Shown here: positions 1-11,442 of the stretch, one piece after another | How positions within the stretch are numbered: the first letter of the stretch is position 1 | Layout of the letters: each line of letters opens with the position of its first letter | Assembly (NCBI RefSeq): GCF_040869045.1 | Contig: NC_090321.1 | Coordinates: 30,935,426 to 30,999,425, forward strand | DNA: 64,000 nt | DNA from: Eurosta solidaginis | Lineage: Eukaryota; Arthropoda; Insecta; Diptera; Tephritidae | Direction: 5' to 3' | Notes under the pieces: model-generated | What the model was told of the DNA's origin: nothing | The model's database searches: none | What the model saw: only the letters and a program-made list of their open reading frames with translations | Made by a program: the position numbers and the translations under genes

Positions 1-380
1 TATACAAAAATGTTAATAAATTCAAGTTTTAAATAAAACTCTTGCGACATAAAGGTTTTGTGCATGCGAAAAAAGATAAGTCCCGCAGCTTTTTCACAAA
101 GCCCCACCGGCTTCTTAATGTTGTTACTCGTGATTGAAAGTTTTCGTAATAACAATCTTTAGGCACTTTGGTACTAACGAATACAATAAGCAATCGTAAA
201 AAGGCCAGAAAAAGATGAGCTGGTGAAAAATCAGCAAAATTTATCCGATCACTTTGACCTTTGATTAAGCAAACGGTTGGTTGAATTTGAACAGTGTGGC
301 AAAAGTCGGTAATATGACTTCAATATTGTCATATTCACAATTTTATCAGGTTTACTTTTAAAATTCTGTTTACAGTGTAT

Positions 381-866
381 TCAGTTTACACCCTTTTCAG
401 TTTTAGTTCAGAAAGTTACAATTAAAGCCCGGAAAATAAAAATTGAAGTTCAGAAAACTACAATTGAATTTCAGAATTTTCAATTGAAATTTAAGTTCAG
501 AAAGTTACAAATGAAGCTCAGAATAATACAATTGAAGTTTTAATTGGAATTCAGAATTTTTAAAAAATTGAAGTTGACACATTTCAATTGAAGTTCAGAA
601 AATTATAACTGAAGCTCAGAAAATAACAATTGAAGTTCAGAAAATTAAAATAGAATTTCAGGATTTTCAATTGAACTTCAATTATAATTTTCTGAACTTC
701 AACTGCAACTTTCTGAACTTCAAGTATAATTTTCTGAACTACAAATAGAAATTCTGAACTTCAACTGTAATTTTCTCAGCTTAAGTTGAAAATTCTTAAC
801 TTCAGTTGTAATTTTCTGAACTTCAACTGCAACTTTCTGAACAAAAACTGAAAAAGGTGTATTTAA
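381..866. repeat. foldback-like inverted array of ~24-bp subrepeats (TTCAGAAAATTACAATTGAA type)
   Basis: The left half (about 385-665) repeats GTTCAGAAAnTnACAATTGAA, and the right half (about 668-861) repeats the reverse complement, TTCAAnTGnAATTTTCTGAA. The outer ends also pair: ACACCCTTTTCAG at 389 against CTGAAAAAGGTGT at 848. Long inverted arms built of short tandem subrepeats are the organisation of Drosophila FB foldback transposons. No transposase is visible. Confidence 0.65.
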
Positions 867-1004
867 AATTTACAAAAAATGTATGCTATAGAATATCGCC
901 AGCTTTTCTTCGAGAAATGGGTATTGTAGAGCGTCCATTTCGCAGTCAAAGCACTAGAAGTATGTTTATTTGTTTAATGGTGTGTTCAATTTATACTTAT
1001 TATA

Positions 1005-1188
1005 AAGAATTCATGAGCCTTACACCGGCTTATAATAATTGAATATTCAATAATAAATGAATATTCAATTATTATGTTTTTCTAAGAGAAACTGAAAAGA
1101 AAGAAAGAAACATTTACTGGCATATTGCGATGGTACCATTTCGATATATTCAAATATTATAAGCCGGTGTTAAGCTCGTGAATTCTTA
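1005..1188. repeat. small inverted-repeat (MITE-like) element
   Basis: AAGAATTCATGAGCCTTACA at 1005 pairs with the reverse complement of TGTTAAGCTCGTGAATTCTT near 1169-1188, and the shared ACCGGCTTATAAT core extends the arms to about 45 bp. A 12-bp direct repeat, GCACTAGAAGTA, occurs at 951 and 1189. Confidence 0.5.
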
Positions 1189-1235
1189 GCACTAGAAGTA
1201 TTATTAAAAGAGGAAATGATTTGTCATTGATTTTC

Positions 1236-1595
1236 GACCCGAATTTCTCTTCCAATTTGCGTCGTGCTCATTTTTAATTTTTCCTACAAATTATCAGGAA
1301 GGGACCTACTTGTTTTACGCCGACTCCCAACAGCAGATGAGTTTTCACTGAGAAGCAGAAGTATATAGGAGCGTTTGCCAAATCCGGCCATAACCGTTTA
1401 GACGGTTAAGCGCCAATTAAGTAAGTAAGTAAGTTTGCCAAATCACTGCCAAGAGCCGACGCCGCATAAGAAAACCTTGTTTCTAATTGGAAAAAGTTGC
1501 TTTTAAATTTTTGATGTTGCTTTTCGCGAGACTTGAACTTAGGATCTTCGGTACGGTGGGTGGAGCACACGACCACCACACCACTTCGGCGTTAC
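1236..1595 (-). mobile_element. tRNA-derived SINE, copy 1 (interrupted)
   Basis: Minus-strand copy of the family best seen at 6447-6810. The B-box region reads AAGTTCAAGTCTCGC on the minus strand (about 1528-1546), and the head CCGAAGTGGTGTGGTGG is at about 1590. The CTCAGTGAAAACTCATCTGC and AATTGGAAGAGAA body blocks are present. It is split by a 48-bp RTE LINE 3' end at 1385-1432. Confidence 0.85.
1385..1432 (+). mobile_element. 48-bp 5'-truncated RTE LINE 3' end inserted in the SINE
   Basis: The insert ends with hairpin ACCGTTTAGACGGT and a (TAAG)n tail, as in the RTE copies ending at 57285 and at 44998. It is bounded by the 12-bp target duplication GTTTGCCAAATC (1373-1384 and 1433-1444), the mark of target-primed reverse transcription. 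Confidence 0.9.
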
Positions 1596-1619
1596 AATTA
1601 TAACACCACTTCGGCGTTA

Positions 1620-2125
1620 TTGTCGAATTGTTGATTGTTTGTTATCGATTAATCTTTGAGTTGTTATCGCTAGGATATCAGTGTGCCAACGAATTTCGGT
1701 TTGTTATCGGTGTGTTATCGACGAGGTAAAGAGATATAAACGTGCAAAGGTCACAATGAGTTTTTTTTTATAAAGTATTCGATTAATTATATATAAATTA
1801 TAGATAGGTTATCGATATGTTATAAAAAATGTATGCATTTTTTATCTGAGTATTATTAATTTTGTCGAAAATTTATCGATTTGCTGTCGAAAAGCTGTCA
1901 CTTTACTGTCGAAATGTTATCGGTTTTTTAACGGAGTGTAACCAATTTAATATCGGGTTTTCAATTGTTTGTTGTGAAGCCGAAACGGAGAAAACTTCAA
2001 TAAAAAATCGATGGACCATCTGTAACCCTTCGATAACAAACAGATAGCAAGATGATAATTTCGCTTTCGACAGCAAGCTGAAAATAAAACAATTAGTTGT
2101 CGGTATCGGTTATTACTGATTAGAT
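1620..2125. repeat. ATCGAT-rich foldback-like array, copy 1
   Basis: GTTATCGA/TTTGTTATCGG words in one orientation up to about 1960, then TCGATAAC words in the other orientation. The central spacer contains AAAACTTCAATA(A)AAAATCGA, and the right end holds AATAAAACAATTAGTTGTCGG. Both are shared with the array at 18490-19310. Confidence 0.65.
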
Positions 2126-3214
2126 GCGGACGAAGCTCTTTTCAAATATGCAGGTCATAGTGGAAGGAGTTCAAACTATTCGTTTCGTCAGCCAATTTGA
2201 GATCAAACCAGGAGCCGTGTCAGACATTTTTAGTGAGCTAGAATATTTCAGAATGTTGAGAAGTTCTTTTCTCAAAATTTTTTTACTGAGACATGGTAAT
2301 TTTACTTATGTATTTCATTTACTGCTACTGAAAAATTTTACTTAAATTACATATGCATCGAACCACTGTACCCATCTACAATTACTTACTTGTTCTGCCG
2401 GCAGTTTGTTCATAATATGTTTGCTGACTTCAGCGGTTAAGTTGGTAATATTTTCTTAACTTATTCATGGCTTTCTTAACTGATGCAAGCCACACAACAA
2501 CATTACTCTTCCAGCAATTGTTATCTGAGCCAGGCAACCAGTGGCGCATGCGCATAATGTAAACATGAGTTGACAGATTTCCAACTTGAACTATGATTAT
2601 GAAGAGCATACAAACAAGCATAAGAGAGGGAATAAACAATGAAAAGCAAGCAAAAAAAAATTTAAAAAAATATATATGTGAAAATATATTAGGTAATAAA
2701 AAAATTAAAAATTACAGGTGATTCACTCACGTCATGCTAATATGTTGATTACCGCTGTACAAGTACTCGTAGTGTTAGACTTGACTTTGATTTTTACATT
2801 CGTAGTTACCTATGTATGTTTACGAGCGTGTAACTTCAGAGCATGATGGCTCCTCTGCCTTTTGAAAATGATGCGCTTGTAACTTTGTGATTTTCATAGT
2901 TGTTTCTTTTTTATTGCCATTTTAAGCGAATAAAAAAATTATCTGAGTTAATTTGAACTTTAATTGTGGCAATTGCTTCTGCTGTTAGTAAATTATGTAC
3001 GCACATCGTATATTCGTGCAAAGAAATCTATACATATACACTTGTACATATGTCTGGCGAATTATTACTCATTCAATTGTATACATTAGGGTGCTCCATT
3101 TGGAGGTTATATTTTATTTCACCTTGCTTCTGTTTGAATATTCTTCTGCATTTTGATAAATAATTTAACATATTTGATTTGATGCTTTTCAAATTTTTGT
3201 CCGCTAATTAGTGA

Positions 3215-3565
3215 TGGTGAAATATTATCGTGGAGTCATCTGTGTGTTATCGGCTTGTTATCGAGGAGTCGTCGACTTTATATTAAAATTTCATCAGTAT
3301 CTGTTTCATAACAAACCGATAATTCATCATTTACAAATTGATAATACGTCGATAACAAAGAAATCGATAAATTTTTGATGACAAATAAATAACTTTTCTT
3401 TTCAACAATACGATAACAAAACGATAGCTTCCCAAAAAATCGATTACTTTTTGATAACAAATCGACAATTTTCGATTGTAAATGAGGAACTTTTTAATGA
3501 AAAATCGATAACTGTTTTTTTTTTTTTTTTTGTTGCGATACCAAATTCGTAACACTCGATCCATC
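3215..3565. repeat. ATCGAT-rich foldback-like array, copy 2
   Basis: A short left arm (GTTATCGGCTTGTTATCGAGG at ~3246-3266) is followed by a spacer and a longer reversed arm with repeated CGATAACAAA at 3310-3545. Same word set and arm reversal as the arrays at 1620 and 18490. Confidence 0.6.
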
Positions 3566-3818
3566 AGTACTTCATGCTACACGTTCTTGTTGAATGTTCC
3601 GTATCGTAAAATATCTAGAATTTTTGAAATCCATCAATATGGATCGTGATCCAGTATTGACAGCATTGCCTCAATGTGTGACATCCTCCATTGGCACTCA
3701 CTGTTGCATTCGTTCTTGCTTAAAAGTATGTGTGTAGCTTTTGTTATCTGGTACTTACTTAATAGTGGTTGTAGCGGCGTTTGGTTATTGCTGTTGGGCG
3801 AGTAGCCAAGTAAAATTA

Positions 3819-4407
3819 AATTAAAGAAATAAAAACTTTTTTTAAAATAAGCTTTTAAATTGGTTAACAAAATTAACTAAAAAGTAAAAAATAAATTGAC
3901 TGTAAAGAAATATAACACTTTATAAGTTCATTGTAACCTTTAACGATAATTAGGCTTTTTCGTCTGCGACAAAAAAATTCTATATTGTACATAATTATAT
4001 ATTTATAACATTAAAACTTTACACTTAAATTATTAAATCTTACAGTTTATATCACAATCCTAATTGTTCTAATAAAATGAGTGTTAAATTTTGATGGTAT
4101 AATTAAGAACATTTAGGACCTCCTTTTCTTACTATCACAATGTAACACGCTTTTATTAGAACAATTAGGACTGTGATATAAACAGTAAGATTTAATAATT
4201 TAGGTGTAAATTTTTAATGTTATAAATATATAATTATGTACAATATGGAATTTTTTGTCGCAGACGAAAAAGCCTAATTATATTTAAAGGTTACAATGAA
4301 TTTATAAAGTGTTATATTACTTTACAGGCAATTTATTTTTTACTTTTTAGTTAATTTTATTAACCAATAATAAAAGCTTATTTTTAAAAAAGTTTTTTCT
4401 TTAATTT
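3819..4407. repeat. near-palindromic inverted-repeat element (arms ~275 bp, spacer ~40 bp)
   Basis: Arm 3819-4094 pairs with 4135-4407 along its length. Shared blocks include ACAATCCTAATTGTTCTAAT, TTGTACATAATTATATA, TCGTCTGCGACAAAAA and AGTTAATTTT. Divergence between the arms is low, with a few single changes and small gaps. The outer end of the right arm is repeated once more at about 4408-4490. No coding capacity. Confidence 0.85.
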
Positions 4408-5177
4408 TATTTTTTACTTTTTAGTCCATTTTATTAACAAGTAATAGAAAGAAGCTTGTTCTTAAAAAAGCTTTTTTTCTTAAATTTAATTTAAATATGA
4501 ATTTTTTTAATTTTTAGTAGGATGAAATATTGTACAAATTAGTTATGTATTCTTTATTTAGTTATTTGTAACGTTTCTCATCCTATCCATTTCTTTTAAT
4601 GCATCAACATTACAAGGTTTCTTCGAAGTCAACTTTGAGCAGTCAAGTTCTTCTATTCGAGTGTTAACTAACTTAAAATCATATTTTATTCTGACTTTTC
4701 CTATGTCGCGTTCAGTTTACAACTACTCGTTGCAGATCTCTGCTCTGTTCCTTCGCCAAAAATCTGTAAAACAAAATCAAGTGCGCAGAAAAGTATGCAT
4801 CATTTAGCGATAACAGCTTAACTTCTACGTTTGTTGCATACACAAACAAAGCGAAGTTACCTGCGTTCTTGAGGACATAGGCTTTTATTCCCTTGTGAAT
4901 ACAAATCTTTACCGATAAATCTGTTATCGATTAATTTATCGAATTCTCGCAAAGTAATATTGGATTGTCATCGGAGTTATACATGTGTGCAGCTCAACCG
5001 GACAACGGGAAGTGTATCAAATTTAACTTGTAAGATTTGATTACAGCCAAGTGAAAGTAAATAAAAGTTTATAAAAATGGATCATTCGAAGATTATTATT
5101 TGATCGCTCTTTTACTAGAAAGGGAATACACAAAGCTCCAAACTTCTTGCATTTTTAACATGCTTATATTAGCTTCA

Positions 5178-5206
5178 CTTATATATATATATATATATAT
5201 ATATAT
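5178..5206. repeat. (TA)n microsatellite
   Basis: Uninterrupted alternating TA of roughly 28 bp. Confidence 0.9.
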
Positions 5207-5719
5207 TCACTTGTATATAAAATCAGAGCCTTTTCTCATTCGCTGTTGATATTTGGCTTTTAATTTTTTGTTTTTTACAAAATGTCATTTTTTCAGGAAA
5301 ACATTTTACCTAAATAAGAAACGCCTTAATGTTTAACAATATGCACGTATGCAATATATCTTATTGCTTGCTTTTGTTTGAGAAAATATGTACATATGCA
5401 TCAGGAATAATTTGAAATAATTAGTTATGAGAGTCTTAAAGTCAATAGCATCGTAAACTAGCTAACAGCAGTGTTAAATATTTTTATTACAATTTTTAGT
5501 TAGTTTTTTCTCGCTATTTTTCATATAGGTATAAATATCTAAGTAGTTTTCCTTTTTACCTCTTTTTTGTGTAACGTTTTTAAAGCGAATCAAATTTGCA
5601 TTTGAATTCCGGTAAGCAAAAGATTTTTTTGGAGAATTACAACTTAATGGATTTTAGGATAAATTTCCATTTCTTTCGACAGCTCGATATTTCTTGAGCT
5701 GTACTCTAACGGTAGATAC

Positions 5720-6178
5720 TGTAACGAATTTTGGGGAGCTCCTGATAATTATGCACTTTCTGCTAACGTTCGAGTCGCTGAACTGCCGAATAAATAACTC
5801 CAATATTCAGTATTGCAAACTGGTCTTTCTTTAGATTACTTTGGGAGTAGTACTTTACAATCACAATTATACTTCACTAATAGCGTGTCTAAATCAAACT
5901 GGCTGATTATCGCTTGCTCCGAGCTGCTTTTATACTCTCAGTTAGCATCGTTCACCTATTTCTCCTAAGGTCTAGACTTTTGATGAACATGCCTTCTGGA
6001 ACAGTTGTATCTCATACTTGGTTATTTAGGTAGCTACATACATGTATATCTGTAGTTTGTTTTTCTTCTAGCTATATGTGTATGTATGTGTGAGTAACAG
6101 CTTCTGCTCTTATATGCTGACCACATATGTGTATGTGAAATAATCTCCTCACTTCGAGTTGCTGGTTATGTGTGTGTA
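5720..6178 (-). mobile_element. solo LTR (truncated), ATAT-target LTR family, copy 3
   Basis: Reverse complement matches the LTRs at 11443 and 12350. It carries the 3' end AAATTCGTTACA, CGAACGTTAGCAG, a TATAAAAGCAGC promoter (near 5930), CTACTCCCAAAGTA and the ACATAACCAGCAACTCGAAG block. The LTR 5' end is lost near 6178. No internal region is attached. Confidence 0.75.
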
Positions 6179-6446
6179 ATATTCTTCGAATTCTTACGAA
6201 ATCGCTTAGGTGGTTAAGCGTGAATTAAATAAAGATGCTGATGATCCTCTTAAAGTGGTCCATATAAATAACAGAGTTGCTTGTTACAAATCAATTACTC
6301 ATAATTCATCATCAACCTCAGATGAAAGCTCACATTCGTCATAAAATTAAAATCAAAAATTTCAGTCGGATATAAAACAAAAAAAATGCAGGAAGCAGAA
6401 CTTAGTGGGCTCCAGAGTAGTGTTGCAGGACAAATATATTTCATAA

Positions 6447-6810
6447 GGCGGCCACCGTGGTGTGATGGTAGCGTGCTCCGCCTATCACACCGTATGCTCT
6501 GGGTTCAACTCCCGGGCAAAGCAACATCAAAATTTTAGAAATAAGATTTTTCAATTAGAAGAAAATTTTTCTAAGCGGGGTCGCCCCTCGGCAGTGTCTG
6601 GCAAGCGCTCCGATTGTATTTCTGCCATGAAAAGCTCTCAGTGAAAACTCATCTGCCTTGCAGATGCCGTTCGGAGTCGGCATAAAACATGTAGGTCCCG
6701 TCCGGCCAATTTGTAGGGAAAAATCAAGAGGAGCACGACGCAAATTGGAAGAGAAGCTCGGCCTTAGATCTCTTCGGAGGTTATCGCGCCTTACATTTAT
6801 TTTTTTTTAT
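6447..6810 (+). mobile_element. tRNA-derived SINE, copy 2 (most complete)
   Basis: The head GGTGTGATGGTAGCGTGCTC is an A-box-like tRNA start, and GGGTTCAACTCCC at about 6500 is a near-perfect pol III B box. The body continues through CCCTCGGCAGTG, CAGTGAAAACTCATCTGCC and GTCGGCATAAAACATGTAGG to a GGTTATCGCGCCTTACATT end and a T-rich tail. About 360 bp and non-coding. The ORFs found in it are chance. Confidence 0.88.
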
Positions 6811-6846
6811 TAAACAAGTGTTTTTCAGAAGCCTGATATTTAATCC

Positions 6847-7116
6847 ATGCATCCGCTCAATGCTTTCCAGGCATTGCTTGGAAATATGTTCATCCAAGTT
6901 CAAGAGCGTCAAAAGTGTCTTGAAAGCAAACTCAGAGCCAGGATCTGCGGTGATCTCGAACAGGAATCGTCGAATGTCGAATGGAACTTAACAAATACGA
7001 AGAAGCCGTGGAGTTTTGTGACGTTTAAAAATCACGTGTGTCTATATCGCAGTCCCCAGAAAAATCTATCTTCCACTCAATCTTGCTGCTCTCCCATGAA
7101 TAAATTTGGAAAGTGA
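6847..7116 (+). pseudogene. unidentified coding-like fragment with an apparent frameshift
   Basis: The frame from 6847 reads HPLNAFQALLGNMFIQVQER and then a charged segment ending SSNVEWNLT near 6990. From there a different frame gives YEEAVEFCDV, a stop, then KSRVSISQSPEKSIFHSILL. The two halves have balanced, non-repetitive composition unlike the AT-rich surroundings, so they may be one broken coding sequence. A polypyrimidine tract and AG (TTTTTCAG, ~6825) precede it. I do not recognise the family; a helical formin-type N-terminal region is only a loose impression. Confidence 0.3.
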
Positions 7117-7447
7117 TGGTAGGACACCATAATCGTATAATTGATTCCTCTATGCTTCAGTTTACCAAATATGAACAGTTCAAAGGTCTAGAACTGTAAT
7201 ACGACTCAAAGAGATAAAGACTATTTGTTTTTTAAGACATTCCGAAAACTTAACTTCCGAAGACGTGGAACGAGTCTATGCAAAGATCTGTGCCAATAAA
7301 AGAGAACAACACAAGTCTGGCAGTGCTAGAAGACAACTCATTCTAAACCATTACATCATCTGCATAAGCTTGATCATAGAAACTCGAAAAATGAGGGCAC
7401 ATAATAAATGGGTTAATCACCAAACGTCAGAGTAGGGAGGAAGCGCA

Positions 7448-7711
7448 CTACCTCTGGGAATTTTTTACTCTGCATATTACGTGTTGGCCCTCTCTGGCTG
7501 AGATTTCCTCACCAATTATTTCAACCACACTCTCACAAGATGCCTCCATTTCTTGCTTAGGCAGATTTGAGAAATACTGGCGAAGCTTGAACAGTCTTTG
7601 TAGAATAGAATATCGATTTATCTGAGATTTTGTCACTAAGATATCACAGTAAATCGCCATGATAGCTTCTAGAAACATCACATCTACTAAAAATGATAAC
7701 CTCAAAGGCAA
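7448..7711 (-). other. unidentified 87-residue minus-strand ORF
   Basis: The ORF has balanced composition (acidic stretch EMEASCESVVEIIGEEIS near the C-terminus) and is less AT-biased than neighbours. No signal peptide, known motif or neighbour supports a function. It may be a remnant of a mobile element or chance. Confidence 0.2.
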
Positions 7712-7789
7712 TCACAACTCTCTACACAGAAACAACTAGCTTAGCAACTATTTGAACGGAAGTGCATGCGATTGGTGGTGAGACTGCGT

Positions 7790-9700
7790 ATCACTAGATG
7801 TCGCAGTAAACTCCTACCTAACCTTGTATGGTGACATCTTAGTTAGCAACTTATCTGCGACAATATGAATCGCTGAATTCGTGATTTGCGCTGCTAAAGA
7901 ATACTAGATATCGCAGTAAGCGGGAGTAAGGCGATTTGAATAGCCGCCCATGTATCAGTTTGATCTAACATCTAGCAGTAGATTGCTACACAACCCCCGA
8001 ATACATATTGTCGCACCAATATTTACCACTGCAAGGAGAGAGAGTTGTGATGCGTCATTTGGTTACCATTATTGATTAGCGTCATTGGGAACTGCAAATT
8101 TTATCATTCATAGAGTCCCTAAATAATCGTGGGATCTGCCGATTTCACTGCACATATTTGCAGTTATGACTTTATTCTGATAAGCGCTGAAGCTTTTGTG
8201 ACGCGTTGAGTCATCTTTGCACACCTCAATAAGAAAATCACTTCAGGCGCGTTAAAGAATTTGATGAAAACTTCACAAAAAAAAATCTAACTTATAGGAG
8301 AAGAAAAATAGCAATATTCCTCCTCAGCAGAAGTATTCTGCACAATGTTTGTTGTTCAGTTGCCAGCTACGCTTTTGAATTTTTCCCAAGATCCTCTGAA
8401 CTCTATGAACTCAGCTGTATTCACTTATTGCAATCATTCAAACAACCACTTAATTAACTTCAATTAAAAACAAAAAACTTGTTGCGAATTGTAAAAGTCA
8501 AAAGGTGTCAAATATTTGCGAAAATGCACAAAACTTAATGAAAACCAAATAAGTAGAGGACAAACAGGTGCGTGTGGTTAAGAAAGGCAGTGGGAAGTAG
8601 TATGCTGATAACTCCGCGTAGAGAGTAAGTAACTCCCTTGACTTGCTTACAAACTCACATACATATGTATACAAGACTGTAGTTGTTTGGGGGTCAACTA
8701 CAACTTCTGGGCTATCGCACCGTAGCTTCGAAGAGAGGAAACTAAAAAACTGTAAAGTCAAAGAAGTCAACAAGGATGACCAAATTGCAAGCCTAAAAGA
8801 AAGAACTACAAAGAAAATAACAAAAATAAAAAATTGTAAGCAGCAAAAACAGTTTCTCAACAACTAGGAAATAATATCTGCGAACAAGTGGTTGAAATAG
8901 CAAAAAAGCGCAGTCTGCGGTCTAAACGGTAATATGCGCATGCGCGCCAACTATTTGTGCGCTAATGACCAACACCGGTCATGAAGCGCGCACTGTTGTG
9001 GATATGATGTTGTTGTTAATTTCTTGGATGCCGTTTTGTGTTGCACTTTAAATGCTGTTAAATAATGCCGCCTTACTGCCACCTTTTTTTGCATGCTGAT
9101 GATGGGTGGAAGAATTGTTTAATCTGCAATGTTCTGTGGTTGCTTGGGTGCCTGACTGACCATATTGACTCTGTGCGCTACATATGCGATACAGTTATGG
9201 CTCAATTGGTACTCAAGTTATTGTTTTGTTTCTTTAGCAGTAATGTTTTTTATTTTTTTCTTGTGCTTTTCGTACCAATTCTTATTAAGCAAATATTTAC
9301 AAAAGCTACTGATTATTCGCACAGTGCATACCTAATTTATTCAATAACTTGAAGCAACTAGGCTCAGCTGCATTGTGAAGTTTAACGCAAATAAGAAGTA
9401 TGAATTGAATATACTTTTAAGCACACAGTATGCAAGAAACACTTTTCTTAATAAGCTTTTTAAAAAAAATCAAAATTTTACTACAAAACACAAATGAAAC
9501 TCATGTTACTCGCAGTTATTTTTAATGCAATGGGCGAATAGCCGCGAAAAACGTTGTAACTGCAAGATTTTATTTTACCAGAGCATTGTTCCTCATTAAT
9601 GTCACTCAACCAACAGTTCAGGTATTCGATCTCGTCTAAATCTATAACAATTTTACGAATTTCGTTGTATAACATCGTAACCCTCGTTTTGACTTCGTTT
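7790..9700. other. AT-rich intergenic DNA, nothing recognised
   Basis: Overlapping ORFs on both strands at 8498-8867 look like chance: the minus-strand one is a hydrophobic AT-rich frame and the plus one is lysine-rich. No RNA gene, repeat array or domain was recognised. Confidence 0.5.
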
Positions 9701-9714
9701 TGTACATATCTAAT

Positions 9715-10212
9715 TCAGGGTATTCCATTATCATCATCATCTTCATCATCATTGATTTGGCACTCAACTGCCAGCTATTCCTTTTCGCGAAATTTTACGC
9801 CAATTGGGAGCTCCAGGGGAGGTCAAGTCTTCCTCCACCTGCCTCTCCCAACTCAGTAGAGATTGCCCGCTTCTTCTGCATTCAAACTGCTGCGTTCACT
9901 GAAAAACTTTCCCACCCGGAGCGTCTTCGTTCATTCGCATAACATAACCTAGCCAACGAAGCCTTTCGGTTTTCTTCGCTGCACTATCATTCTATCTACG
10001 TAAAGCTCGTCATTATATCTCCTTGAATACTCGCCGTCCACATCACGGACAGAACCATAAATTTTCCGAAGAAATTTTCTCTCGAACACTCTAAGAGTCA
10101 TCTCAGCTTCTCGCGGAACCATCCACAATTTCGAGCGATATATCAGAACAAGTATGATGAGCGACTTGTATAGCGTGATTTTTGTTCGTTAAGAGAGGAC
10201 TTTACTTTTCAA
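9715..10212 (-). mobile_element. RTE-type LINE 3' end with (GAT)n tail
   Basis: Minus-strand reading with frameshifts gives KVLS-RTKITLYKSLI, ERKFLRKIYGSVRDVDGEY, DELYVDRMIVQRRKPKGF and a WREK-like end. This is the C-terminal part of RTE reverse transcriptase proteins. KVLS-TKI-LYKS is also found in the 57060 copy, so the two are relatives. The plus-strand ATCATCATC run at about 9727-9752 is the 3' tail (ATGATG on the element's strand), common in RTE elements. Stops and frameshifts make it dead. Confidence 0.7.
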
Positions 10213-10214
10213 TT

Positions 10215-11442
10215 GCCTTATCAATGCCTACATATACGTTTATATCCTTAAAAATGTTCTCTTAAATATGTTTAAAAGCCCTCATGCATAATCCCTTACT
10301 TAGTGGAAGCACGTTTTAAGAAGCATTCTAAAAGTAATGATAACTTTGCTACTTACAACGTTTTTCACGGCGCTGCTTTATATGGTGAAAGCTGCTGGAG
10401 TAGATTTTGCTCTCCAAAAAATCAACAATTTCACAGCAGCATGCTTTGATTGTGGTTATAGTTTGTCGGTTGTCCAATGGCACACAAAACTTTTCTTTAG
10501 CTGTCGACAATAGCTTTACCAATGGCGCCCAGGGTTAAGTGTGACGAGGTCAGCAAAGAGCACCCATTAGCCATACAACGAATATTTGCTTCAATAAATT
10601 CACAGCATCAAACTGCAACTTGAGCTACACAGCAGGTTGTGAAGATAAACATTTTTTTTTTCTTTTTTATTAATTTGGTATCAAAATTAGTTATGTTAAA
10701 AGAAATAGCATACATTTTCAAAGGGGCCTTCCACAAAAAGTGTTTAAGAACCAATTTTCGAACACCAAAGATGTTTCCCTTGTTAAGCGGTAAGTTCTTA
10801 TACTTAAGTGAATGCAAGCTATGTTTAGTTAAGTCAGGTATTATTATACGACAGTGGATCGCCAGCGAGTTGGGTTGTTGTTGCTATCAGACGCGAGAAG
10901 AATCGATCCATTAATCGAACAATTTTTGGAGATTCATAGTCAGTGCTGCTTTAAATTTTTTATATTGAAGTGCAAATCACAATACATATACAAAATTGTA
11001 CATAAATTAGAATTTGTTTTTATATTTTAAAAATAAAAATAAAATTTTTAAATGTTCAAAATTCTCAAAAGTTTTAATATATCGATTACTTAAAACATTT
11101 CGAAATCCGCCTTATCATCATAATAGTCAAGAGTAATTAAACTTAATTCTCAAAATCCAGCACAACAACTTCACTAAGCACAAGTTGATATTTATTTCGA
11201 TTGTTATCGTCATATTAACATGGCATGCACATCCTCACCACCAAATTTTTTTAGGTTTCGTTTTACCGGAGCTTGACTTGTAATGACTTTTATTACCATT
11301 ACTAGCATAATGTTAAAATAAAGGCGTATGCAAGTTTCCAAGTCCTATTTCAAATTCTGAGGTTGAACCGTTAAATGCTGAAGTAGTTTCAATATTCTTA
11401 ATGAATCAATTTTGAATAAAAATTTTTTCAATGCCATAATAT
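10215..11442. other. AT-rich intergenic DNA, nothing recognised
   Basis: No domain, RNA gene or repeat array seen. ORFs overlapping on both strands at 10608-10914 look random. Confidence 0.5.

Noticed and set aside
7350..7390. Minus-strand QAYADDVMV resembling a reverse transcriptase active site
   Set aside because: Sequence on both sides shows no other reverse transcriptase motif in any frame, so it is likely chance.
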